From assembly GCA_965153355.1 (NCBI GenBank), contig OZ231127.1, positions 13,330,001-13,394,000 on the forward strand: a DNA stretch of 64,000 nt. The letters are read 5' to 3'. Both the position numbers and the translations under genes were made by a program. This stretch comes from Flaccisagitta enflata. Taxonomy: Eukaryota > Chaetognatha > Sagittoidea > Aphragmophora. Positions 1 to 12,713 of this stretch are shown one piece after another (the first letter of the stretch is position 1; each line of letters opens with the position of its first letter). Below the pieces are notes generated by a model, which saw only the letters and a program-made list of their open reading frames with translations, was not told the origin of the DNA and ran no database searches.

Positions 1-520
1 GTAAAGATTTTAGCATGCTAACCGGCCAAACCGGCCTACCACCCAACCAGCCTAATAGTGAAAAACGTGCATAACTTTGGCATTTTTCAACCGATTTGGT
101 TAAAACTTGGTATGTAGTGTCTAAATGGAAGGACTCAACATATGTATTTGATTTGTAAAGATTTTAGCATGCTAACCGGCCAAACCGGCCTACCACCCAA
201 CCAGCCTACCAGCCTAATAGTGAAAAACGTGCATAACTTTGGCATTTTTCTACCGATTTGGTTAAAATTTGGTATGTAGTCCCTAAATGGAAGAACTCAA
301 CATATGTATTTGAATTGTAAAGATTTTAGAATGCTAACTGGCCAAACCAGCCTACCACCCAACCCGCCCACCAGCCTAAAAGTGAAAAACGTGCATAACT
401 TTGGCATTTTTCAACCGATTTGGTTAAAACTTGGTATGTAGTCTCTAAATGGAAGGACTCAACATATGTATTTGATTTGTAAAGATTATAGCATGCTAAC
501 TGGCCAGACTGACCAAACCG
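1..520. repeat. Satellite of about 154-162 bp, three tandem units
   Basis: Units begin with GTAAAGATTTTAGCATGC at 1 and 155 and recur with small changes at 317 and 479, so the period is 154 bp then 162 bp. Each unit contains the paired words GGCCAAACCGGCC and AAAACGTGCATAACTTTGGC. The left edge of the window cuts the array. No coding content is visible. Confidence 0.9.
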
Positions 521-522
521 CC

Positions 523-1283
523 ATTTGACAACGCCGTTTGACAACGCCGTTTGACAACGCCGTTTGACAACGCCATTTGACAACGCCATTTGACAACGCC
601 GTTTGACAACGCCGTTTGACAACGCCGTTTGACAACGCCGTTTGACAACGCCGTTTGACAACGCCGTTTGACAACGCCGTTTGACAACGCCGTTTGACAA
701 CGCCGTTTGACAACGCCGTTTGACAACGCCGTTTGACAACGCCGTTTGACAACGCCGTTTGACAACGCCGTTTGACAACGCCGTTTGACAACGCCGTTTG
801 ACAACGCCGTTTGACAACGCCGTTTGACAACGCCGTTTGACAACGCCGTTTGACAACGCCGTTTGACAACGCCGTTTGACAACGCCGTTTGACAACGCCG
901 TTTGACAACGCCGTTTGACAACGCCGTTTGACAACGCCGTTTGACAACGCCGTTTGACAACGCCGTTTGACAACGCCGTTTGACAACGCCGTTTGACAAC
1001 GCCGTTTGACAACGCCGTTTGACAACGCCGTTTGACAACGCCGTTTGACAACGCCGTTTGACAACGCCGTTTGACAACGCCGTTTGACAACGCCGTTTGA
1101 CAACGCCGTTTGACAACGCCGTTTGACAACGCCGTTTGACAACGCCGTTTGACAACGCCGTTTGACAACGCCGTTTGACAACGCCGTTTGACAACGCCGT
1201 ATGACAACGCCGTATGACAACGCCGTATGACAACGCCGTTTGACAACGCCGTTTGACAATGCCGTTTGACAACGCCGTTTGAC
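523..1283. repeat. 13-bp minisatellite (about 58 copies)
   Basis: The unit ACAACGCCGTTTG repeats almost perfectly. The only variants are a few ATTTG, TATG and AATGCC units near the two ends. Because 13 is not a multiple of three, all three minus-strand frames stay open and encode the same repeating peptide; these are artefacts. The array directly follows the last partial satellite unit. Confidence 0.95.
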
Positions 1284-1299
1284 CCCAGTCGCGGACCCA

Positions 1300-4200
1300 T
1301 ACTCTTTTAAGATTTTTTTTTATAATTTTCACTTCTTTCATAAGTCGATCTCAATCCTGAATCGGTCTTGAAATGCTTATTGGAAGTGGCGAATCTTCGA
1401 GCTGCCCTACATCCATTGATATTTATGTATATCTTTATTTTGTGGAACCTTAGTTTTTGGTAGCAGATGAAGTTGTTCAGTCGGACGCTAATTTTTCATG
1501 ATTGATCAACCACATATATTCTTTTTATATTTTATTCCAGCTTTGCCTCGCTGGCCTCATTTGCCCTCTGCGCGTTTTGCTGCGATACTCGCCACTCGCC
1601 ACCTCCCTGTGAAATACTAAAAAAACCCTCCTCTACCGCCATTCTTGACCAACCTCTAATAACGCGGGATGGCGAATTCAAATATACATGCGCCGCGTGG
1701 ATGATATTGCGTTTGCGTAACTGACCGATCAACCGACCGACCTTGTCGCAACACGCTCTGGTTTACAGTGAAGCTTTTCTCGATGATGTACCCAGTTACG
1801 TCATACATGTCATTGTGGAATTGGAACTGGGTATTTCTTTAAACAAATGTGGGAACGCCCTAAGACTTGTATTATGAAATGATGGAATTGTAGTTTGTGC
1901 AGATGCTTACACGTCAATCCTCAAATCATGATATCTCGAGTTGGTTTTGAAAAAGTCTTCATGCTATTCTTTCTTCATTACGAGCGATTTCTCACTCGCC
2001 TCCATGCGCAGCGGCCAATCTGTACTTAACTTTAGCGATATTCTTTCCTTTTTTCAAGGGGGGGGGGGGGCGGCGCTCAACTAACGATGTCGTATATAGG
2101 ACATTATCAGTGTCAATGCATATACTATGTATGAATTTGTTATCAAGTCTCATTGCCTGATAGTAATTTGTTTTTGTTGTGGTGAGAGTTGCAACAAGTA
2201 CGGCGGAGTTGAGGAGTGCGGTGATGGTGAATTTCGACTTCGGTCGAAGTTATGGCAATTAACTACAATCGGTGTCGATGGATGTTACATCAAGTGAGGT
2301 TTTGGCCGACATTGCATTGACCAATAAAACTTTGATAAACATTTATTAAACCTGAATTAAAATGAATCGTCAGGGAATTCAATACATACTCGACTGTCTA
2401 TGTTAGATGTCACTGATTGCCTACCACTTATGCCAATTTCTACTGAGGTTAGATCGAAGGTTAAGAGCGAAAATCTAGTTATTGTCATATTATGATGACA
2501 GGGTCAATGAAACAGATAATTCAGCATCCGAGATAGAATACTTTAACGTCATAGGTGGTGTTGAAGATGGTTGGGACGAGAAGGTGGTGCCGATAATGAT
2601 TTTGTTAAAGTTAAAATTTCCTAATTTGATATGGAATATAAATAACGCTGCGGAATGAGTATTTTTACTTCGACTTTGTAGACAACCCAGCTTCAAGGTA
2701 CAGTAGATTTCGTCTAGACTTGAGATGATGGGGTCAAGTGTTATAGGAAAAAAACTAACAATATCAATGTTTTGTTTAGATGATATATGGGAATATTTCT
2801 TATTATCTAATTTGCCGTAATCTGCTCATAATCTAATTGGCCACATGTATCCCGTAATGTGTTATATGAGAATATCGCTCATTTGGCAGCTGTTAGGGAG
2901 CATATTCATCTACGATGGCCTAGCCTTTAGCAGCCATTAAACAAGTAATATTGTTATAGATTATTTCTCAAAAAAGTTGTAGCAAATTTAACTTTCATCA
3001 ATATTTCTGCGTATCTTCTGTTTGAAATATTGATATTTTAGCGGGAGCACAAAGAAATGCCTCCATGGCAATTGACTTGAATAAAACTAGTCATCCAAGG
3101 ATCGCACATGGTCAGCGGTACCCGATGCCCTGCTGGAAGTGATCCAGTGAAGAAGTATAGTGAGAGCAGGGCAGCGGTCCCAAAGGGCCGATGTCCTGTG
3201 GAACACAGGGGCGAATTTCGAGACGTTCGTCCTTCCGTCTGTCCTGAGGGGGCTCTAGATGGCTGATTCAGGCCACTGAAGCCATATTTGAGGGCTGGAG
3301 GGTATGATTAAGGTTTGGAGGGCTGGTTTCATGTTTGGAGGGCTGATTGAAGGTCTGGAGGGCAGATTTGAGGTGTGGAGGGCAGATTTGAGGCATGGGG
3401 GGCTGATTTGAAGCCAAGAGGGCTGATTTGAGGCCTCAAGGGCTAAATTGAGGCCTGGGAGGGCTAATTTGAGGCCTTGATGGTCAACGGGGGGGGGGGG
3501 GGGGAAGGACGGACGTCTCGAAATTCCTCCCTGTGTTCTACAGGACATTGGCCCTTTGGGGCCGCTACCCAAAAAAAGTATCTATATTTTAAACCTAAAT
3601 CTCTAAAAAATAGCATTCGTCTTTCTAATATGCTAGCCCCCACTAGAAGTCTAGACTGAATCTACTGTACGTTATTATAAGAATCTAATTATGTGAACAC
3701 GATTTCAATATCAAAAGCACGACGGGCATCTGTGGTCGGTTTGGCTTAGTTTAGTTCAGAGTTTCGGGTTTCTCATCTTTCATATCTCATGAAATAATCG
3801 GCCAATGTACACACGTGCATTGTACTACATTGGTGTCTCCAGACTATCCAGTTGTTCGTTTTGAAATCTGCCATTTACTTCGCTTATTAAAGCTGCTATA
3901 ACTTGCTTACTCAGTCGCTGGTTTGAATCGAAGAGATTGTTGCAGTCGACCTGAACTGCCCTGCTGACACGTTTAAAAAAACCCTTACAACAAGACAAAG
4001 TTCATGGGAGGGTGGAAAGGAAGGGGGGCGATTAGCTGTGTGGTGAATATACCATTACATTGAAAATGCATTACATTGCGTGCTTGTGTAGATTTATGTG
4101 TTTTGACGTTGACTTTTTTTTCCTCTGTCTGTAATTTTTTTTTCTTCTCCACAATCGTTTCTCTCTCTCTTTTAGCCAGGAAGATCATTTTTGTCAATAT

Positions 4201-4550
4201 TTTTTTGGCAAATCTTTTTTTTTACTTACTAAATTTTTTTTTAATGATCGACCTTATGTTGAATTCATCTGTCCGACGTGAAATTTATTGTTTTTCTCAT
4301 TTTTTCCCAACCTCAAGTAAAGAAAAAGAAGCCAAGGTGGAAAAACACACATGACTCTTATCACCTCCTGTGACCACAATGACTGACCGGCTTTCCTCCG
4401 ACGACCGCGAGTGTTTTAAGACGGTCGTGGAGTCAGCCGAGCGTAGCCCAAGTATCCATGAGTGGGCGCCGATGTAGTAGTAGTAGTATTTTCAAACTCA
4501 TCCTGTGATCTTTAGTAAACGCGGCGCGGAGTAAATAAGAGAGAGAGGAA
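1300..4550. other. Intergenic stretch without a supportable gene
   Basis: Short ORFs only, none with a recognisable domain or splice context. It contains the foldback element at 3166-3571. From about 4080 it is T-rich. The SLC36-like start codon lies at the right edge. Confidence 0.6.
3166..3571. mobile_element. Foldback element, copy 1
   Basis: The left arm (GGGCAGCGGTCCCAAAGGG, then a GTCCTGTGGAACACAGGGG block near 3190) is the reverse complement of the right arm ending CCCTTTGGGGCCGCTACCC near 3571. Between the arms is a roughly 20-bp minisatellite of GAGGGC..GATTTGAGGC units. The same arms and internal unit recur at 57463-57975, so this is a family and not chance. It has no coding capacity and is therefore non-autonomous. 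Confidence 0.75.
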
Positions 4551-7500
4551 ATGGCGCTGACGTTTCGTCAAAAGGAGTCTTACGCGATGACGCGTCTCGC
4601 CTCTTCCGATACTCTGGATGGGTACACGTCGGAAGAAGACGAGGAGTCGGAAACCATTGACTTCAGGTATGAAACATGCCTATAGCTGAATTGGCTATGC
4701 AAGTCCTATAGCATGGTCTTCAAAATTTGACAGTGTCATATACATTGGTCGTTGAAGTTTTGACCAAAAATTAAAAGTTCAGTCTATTTGTAAACAAGCC
4801 CGACCGGACAACGATGCGTCCGGGCTGTGTCTCAACATGTATTGATCATATGACATATGTATGGAGAGACGGATGAGACGGATGAACGAACAGACGGCGG
4901 AATAGACTCTCAAAACATGTCGGTTAATCATTTGTTTCAGTGTAGGATCTCACCGTGGCCAAAAACAGCCGAGAAACGCCGTTTTTGCACAGGCGTAACG
5001 GACCGACGGACCGACGGACGGACAGACCGTCTCATAGAGGTGCGTTCCTGACGGACGCATCTAAAAACTGGTTTTATCAAGATTTTTTGTAAGTTACTTT
5101 TTGTCGTGAAAGCTTGACGTTTTGCCTCAGTGCCTCTTGGACACAATTGTCTCTATCATGAGTGGATATAAAAGAATCCAGGAGCTGGAAATGTGCGTGA
5201 AGCAATGATTTCAGGTTTTTGCAATCTATTAACCAGGGAGGGTGGTGTCACTTGTACTTTGTGATGGTGAATGTCAGGCGTGCGTTTTGTTCTTGCCCTC
5301 CGAGTAGCATATATTTCAACTTGAAGTTTTTCAGAGCAGAAGGTTTTGCTCTGCCAAGGTAGCCCAAATATTCATTCGCCTTCTTGAGCGACGAGACGAC
5401 GTTGGTCATACAGAGGCGTGTTACATCCTTCCACTCCTAAAATGCGATATGAGGAGCTAATTTGCATAATGCAGTAACGAGGCTACTTTCTGCATTGATA
5501 ACAGCAATAATGTCGTTTCGGATTGATAAACTTGCAACTCTATCACATGTCGCATCTTTGAGTCACGCAACGAAAAAATGCTTTTCTCAAATTGTTTCGG
5601 TTGATGAAAGTTGATGGCAATTTTTACGTGTCTCAACAAAATTTTGAATTAGACGAAAGTCGCTCTCATCGGTTTTGGTTTCGTTCAGAATTGATATAAA
5701 TAGGCATTTTGCGACACCACCTTCCGGATTACCTTCCGGGGGCATTTTTAGATGGCGGGGGACCTATCCCGTCCAGAAATTGATGGCGCTTGTGGAAGTT
5801 GAAAGGCTGGGGACGCTGAACCGATTAGATAGGTTGAAGTGTAAATAGACGGTGCGCAAGTAAGTTGGGGTGAACGAACATGCTAAGTTAGAAGAAAAGA
5901 GAGTCATAGAAAAACTTTCAACTGTTAAAGGCGGAATTCTGTTAGAGCCAATAAAAGAAGTTGAAAGATATCAGGGTATAGGGACAATAAGTTTTCATTT
6001 GTGATAAGCAGAATTCTTTTGATTGCGGGGCTGTTGGAGTGAGGTTCAACTGTAGTCGTTATTGGCTTCTGGTTATCGTTAGATTGTTGTCCCAACATGC
6101 TGTGCCTCATTAGCCCCGATTGATGGTAGTCATAATTGGCTTTTCATTGTTGTTAGATTGTCATCCCTACATGCTGTGCCCTATTAGACCCGGCTGACGG
6201 TAGTCATAATTGGCTTTTCATTATCGTTAGATTGTCGTCCCAACATGATGTGCCCCATAAGCCCCAGTTGACGGTAGTTATAGTTGGCGTTTCATTATCG
6301 TTAGATCGTTTTCTCTACATGCTGTGCCCTGTTAGCCCCGGTTGACAGAAATCATAATTGGCTCATTATCGTTAGATTGTCGTCCCTACATGCTGTGCCC
6401 CATTAGCCCCATTTGACAGTAGTCCCAATTGGCTTTATATTATCGTTAAAGATTCGACGACGACAGCGGAAGTTCCCCCTCGCCGAAGAAGAACGCGAAA
6501 AACGGTCGCTTAAAGACCGGCGCCAAAAATGGCGCCAAGACGAAAGGATACATCCGGCCTTCGGAGGATGACGACGATTCCGGCGCGGTGGAAAGACTCG
6601 TCGACGTGGAAGAGGACGAAGAAGTTCTCTTCCGTCGCGGCGGGATGACCGATAATGTAAACGACGACGAGGAAGACGAAGATCTCGTTCTCCATTCTAA
6701 TAACAACAACGTTTCCATGGAAAAGTGGGACGTGACAAGACCGGCAACGTGCCTTCAGAGCTTCAAGTGAGTCAAGTCTCTGTAGGCTAATTTGGCAAAA
6801 TGTTGCGAGCTGCAAATACTGAAGTATTTATTGAAGTAAAATTGATTCTTGACTCTCTTGAATCTCTCTTAATGACGATTTTGTTTACAGAGATTTCTCC
6901 AACGTATTTAAAGCCTTTATTGGCTCGAATTACCTTGGAATGCCCTACGCGTTCGCTCAGGCGGGAATTGTCGCGGGACTATTTGGGCTTGTTCTCATTG
7001 CGGGTGAGAGTAAGGGCCTCATATGAGGCTGCTTGTTTTTGTGCAAATTTCACACTCATTCACTCATTTCTCCAACCTGAGATTAGGAATAACTTTCAGT
7101 CGCGATTGACCAATTATTGTAATCCCCGCCGATCAATCCTCGATTCACCCTTGATTGATTCTCTATCTACAATCATATTTTCCCACGCTCGTATATAACA
7201 ATCTCCCAGCTCTAACCGGGCATTGTTGCCACTTGATCGTCCGCTGCAAGAAGATCTGCGTGAATCGGCTCATCGACGCCGCCTTCGCCTCGCCGACGGG
7301 TCCCGATGGCGGCAAAGGCGGAGGAGGAGCTTCCGTCTCCGACACTGACTTGTTGACGGACGTCAGTCGTCGTCAGCGACTGCGCGAAAAAGCCGAGAAA
7401 AATATCACCTACGGACATATCGGAAGACAAGCCTTTGGCAAGACGGGAGAAGTTTTAGTTGCTGTCGCGCTCGTTATCACGCAACTGGGTTTCTGCGTGA

Positions 7501-9410
7501 ATTATTTCATCTTCGTAGGGTGAGTGGTAGACGCATATATTCGTTGATGAATATGTACGTGTTTTGTACCCAAATTCTTATAGGTGGATTTGGGTGTATT
7601 TCTGTATGGAGATGTGTGTGCTTCGAGTTTGATAGATGGCCAAAAATAGCCTGTGGATAGATTCATTAGGGTGTATTCGGGTCATTGTGGAGATTGAGGA
7701 TGTGTGATGAGCTTGAGCTGAAAGTATCCTGCTATAGGTGGATTCGGGTGTCGGATAGCGGCATAACTTAAAACCATATAACTTTTTCCTCCCTCTTCTT
7801 CTCCTTCGAAGGGGGGAAAAAAGAAGAAAAAGAAAAAGAAAAAGAAAAAGAAAAAGAAAAAGAAAAAGAAAAAGAAAAAGAAAAAGAAAAAGAAAAAGAA
7901 GCCTCTATTCTATGAAATGAATGCAATGTCTGACATTTTAGTTCCGTGGTATAAAATATTATTATCATTATCTCTCTCTTACTCAAACCTTTATCTTCCC
8001 TCTCGCGCAGAAATACTATCCATACGTTGTTTCCGTCCGAACCAACGAGCAACGTCTCTCTCATCGGCAATATAACTTCTTCGTCGGCGTCGCTCTACAG
8101 ACGTTCTTCCGTGCCAACGACGATGACTCCCCCTTTCTCAGCGCCACCTGGACGCCATAAACGATCTATATCCGAAATTGGAGGCTACGCTGAGGAAGCG
8201 CCTCCTCCCTCTTCTTATCAGGTCGCTCCGACTGAGACTGTCCCTTCCAACAGCGCGTCGGTCTTATCTGTGATTCCCAATTCTAGTCTTGTCGTCGAGT
8301 GGAATAAGTCATCTTCCTCACGACCCTCTTCGACCGCAACAACGACGACGACTATTCCGTTGTCGTCACCATCCATGGTTACCCCACCGCCACCCGTGGT
8401 TACCCCACCGCCACCACTACCACCACCGCAGAGTCTTTCCACGAAACCCGGGTCGTTGTCATTATCCACTTCCTCCATCCCTCCATTGGCTGTCGGTAAT
8501 GATCACGATGGTCACGACAATGCCTCGTTAGACACAACTGTCGCTGGTTCGACTAACAACTCTTCTTCAACTAACATTCCGTCCTCTCACGCCTTCCCTT
8601 CTTCCGGTGACTCCGTTGATATTTACGATGATAATGGCACTCTCTCTTCTTCTCCTACTTTATCTAATTCAAGCGTAGAAAGAGACGTTTTGGCCGTTTC
8701 TCCACCGCATCTCACATCTCCCACCACCCCGGTTGGCGTCTTCGGAACAACGACATCAACCACAACATTAAATACAACAACATCAAATACAACAACAACT
8801 GATCTCTCAAATCAAGACCGGGGAGTAAATGATGAGGAGGTTCTATCTCCTGTTGATAAGCGAAATCAATCCGATGAGACTGCCACCGAGGAACTCGCTT
8901 CTATCGACGCCGTCACCACCGACGCCGTCACCACTGATGTCACTGTTGACGCCGTCACCTCTGACGCCGTCACTGCTGCTGTCAAATCCTCAGGCGACGG
9001 TCTCGAGCCGATTCTGAATCATACCAACGGCATTTCGACTCTACCAACTGCGGAAGTGAACACCGCCACCTCCAACGTCACCACACCCTTTCGGAAAAAT
9101 GATTCCGTCGCGGCGTCATCGCCGACGAATGTCTCCTCTGCAGAACCCTCCACCATCAAAGAGGCAATGACCACAACAGCCGCTACTACGCCGGCTTCCA
9201 AACCTACCACGTCGCCCTCTGCTACTGCCATTCCTCGAGATCAAGATTTCCTATCTTCCGAGACGATGACCAAGGTACCCAATGTGGAAGAGGTGACGCC
9301 CGAGATGCCGACGACGGAAACCGTGTCTTCGACACTTACAACAGAGGCCAATTTGTTAACGACCACAACTATGTCTACGACAAAGGCATCAACGACAGCT
9401 TCGACATTTT

Positions 9411-9448
<38 letters not shown>

Positions 9449-12400
9449 TCAACAACAACAACAACAAAGTCGCCCTCGACGGCCCCTACTTCAAAGGCGC
9501 CGGTCGCCATCTCGTCCGAATCCAGTTCGACCCACAGTGATGCCGTCTCGGATTTTGCCACTACCGAACAACCAACCTTCGCCGCTTCCACTACCAATAC
9601 TCCACAAGGGATCGCCCGTTTTATATCCGCCCCTCCGTACATTCTTTTAGGTAATTTATCCACCGCATAATGCGGTATGCAACTTATAACTTTCGGCAAC
9701 ATTACGATCTGATCTAAAGATAGTTATAGTACAGTTGAACCCCTCAGTATCGGCTGTCAATGGACTAAAAAACTGACAGATTTGCATAATTGCTAATATA
9801 GGAAATAATAGCGCCTTTCTATCGTACCCATTACTGGCGCATTCCCGTTATTTTTGGGTCCGTTATGGTGGTGTTTAACTGTCCGCACATTTCCGTCCTT
9901 GCCCAACCCTTTAACGACGATATTGTAACCCCTGTTACTGGTACTGCAAATCTTGCACACCATTTCAGATTGTGTTTTGTCTCCGTGTCTCCGTATCGGC
10001 AGAGGTTAGGAGTGACCATTTTATATGATCGGCGTTTTATGTGTCCCCATACGTTGTGACGACCCGATTACACAGATCGTTACAAAATTTATGATACCAG
10101 AAGACGCTTCCAGCGGTCGATGTGCGCGAGGTGGCGTATTTGTGAAAGTGGATCTCTTTTTATGATGCTTTACCAGTCATCTAGCTTGGGCCAGAGCGGA
10201 TTCAGTCGTTTGTGAAAAAAAAGTTGAAAACTGATGATTAAACCTATGTTTTGTCTATCTTTTTAATTTCTTTTTGTTGTTAAGCAATTAAAACAAGGCC
10301 GGATACACGGCAATCTAGTCGCGGACGGTTGGGCAGGAGCAGTGGTGCAAAAACCGCTCGTAATTCAAAAATGTGACGGACCGACGGACGGACCGACCGA
10401 CGGACCGACCGACGGACCAAGGTATAGAGTCGCGTGTCCGCGACTAAAAAATCGTTCTCATTTCTCACTCGGACGAGATCTTTTCCGTTGTTACTTCTAT
10501 ATGCAAATTAGCGTTTGGTTTTCTGACATTCTTTACCGGGTCTTTCTGTCGCGGAAGTCTCGGTAGAAATATTGCTAAAATATGGCCTGCGCATCAACCT
10601 AAACAATCACATCAAAACAAACATACAAACACACACATATTTATCAACCAACCATTATGCCCACGAGCACGCACGCAACATATGTTCGACAAGATACTTA
10701 AAAAAGCATACTTCCAGATGGCCCAATAAGATGAAGTTTGGACTGAAATACCTTAACATCTCGGAGATATTAGTGTAATTGTTTCATCACACTAAGCCTG
10801 CTAAAAGTTTGCTCCAGCATTTTTCCGCCTGATTGTCAGGCGCGAGTTTAAAACGATCGAACAATAGATATGTGCTACTGACTCGACAATTATATATTTT
10901 TGTTTCCCCAACAGTGCTGCTGCAAGTGCCTATTCAAATCCTGTTTTCGTTCTACCGCGACGTCCGTCAGTTGGGCACGGTTTCGTGGTTGGCCAATCTC
11001 GCCATTTTTATCGGCTTCTCCTCCCTTTTCTTCTTCTTCTACGCCGATTTCCGTGGTGAGTGAAAGACGAGACTGTACAGTCACTGAAAACGTGACGTTG
11101 ACTTGGCTTTTCTTTCTTCTCATTTCGTCGAGTCGAGAAAGGATTAGAGTGGGATTACTTTGTCTTAGGGTAGTCGAGCTTAAACCACGACCATCGCGCG
11201 TGAGAGCGTGAGAGCTCTATACGTGCATGAAAGAGGCGCGAATATTCTCTTGAATGTATTTTTGCCGCGGCCTTACAATAATCCTTTGATGAAGTTCTTG
11301 CATAGGGAGAGAAATCATCAAAACGGACGACCGGATTGACTGACCTGTTGTATAACTTGTATTGGAGAATGGAGAGTCAAGATTATTAGACCGGGTAACC
11401 GATGAATTGAAAAGAAAAGTACAAACATCCGGATGGGCTGACTGCACTAGAGGGCACTACGCGCGTTATCACATACGATGTGATGGGTCCGGATTAAACA
11501 ACATCAATTGAGAGCTCCACAGACTGTCCTTAACCTAGTGTGGAGTAGCAATGTCCAACTTTGATACACTGAATGATACTGTCACCTTCATACTTTTTTG
11601 CAGGGATTGCAAAAGACATTCTACTTGTACATATCAAAACTCTGCCTCTGTTTATCGGAGCAGTGAGCTCGGCTTACGAGGGCGTGGGAACGATTATCCC
11701 CATCGAGAGCTCGATGCAGGTAAAGGTCACCTTTGCGTTAATTCTAGCAGTGGTCTTGCACTGCTGTGTTAGCCTGTGTGTAAATGAAGGGAGGGACAAA
11801 TTCTGAATTTGATATAGTAAATAAACAGATTTCCTTAACAAGTGACGCGGGGTCACAATATCGTTGCGGGCGGATAGGCAGGGGCATCCAACCCCGGCCT
11901 CATCCAGCAACCACCCCTAACCCCTCCCCACACACACACACTGAGACAGACAGACAGACAGACACGCACAGAGACAGACAGTCAGACAGACACACACTGA
12001 CAGACAGACAGAGACACAGACAGACAGAGACACACACAGACAGAGACACACACTAACAGACACACACAGAGACAGACAGACACACAGTGACACACAGAGA
12101 CAGACAGACATAGAGACAGACACACAGACAGACACACACAGAGACAGACACACAGACAGACACACACACACACTCTGACACACACTCACTCTGACAAACA
12201 CACACACCCACAGAGTAACAATTACATTTTCAACTCGAGAGTGACGGACCGACAGACGTATCTAACGGACGGACCATCTGACGGGCTATGCCTTGTATGT
12301 ATGTCCGGAACTGACAACATAAAAAAAAAAAACCCAAAAAATACAGACACCCAGATCTCTTTCCTTAACAGTGCGTTTATGGCAAGCTTGTAACTAAATT

Positions 12401-12662
12401 TCTCTTCACGATCACTTCATTTTGCACAGGGAAATCGGCATCGTTTCCGTCATTTTCTGTACGCGGCCATCTTCCTCGTGACTCTCATCCTCGGCTCGTT
12501 TGGCATTTCCGGTTATCTTTGCTACGGAAACCAAGTCAATCAAATCATCACCAAGAATCTGCCCTCCGATCTACATATTGTCAAACTGACGAGTATCACT
12601 CTCTGCATCGGCATCATCTTTACCTATCCTCTACAGGTTTGTCTTTGATGATGAGGTTGAGT

Positions 12663-12713
<51 letters not shown>

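Noticed and set aside
326-1341. Three long minus-strand ORFs of about 250-320 residues
   Set aside because: They are translations of the 13-bp minisatellite in its three frames; identical 13-residue repeats, no domain.
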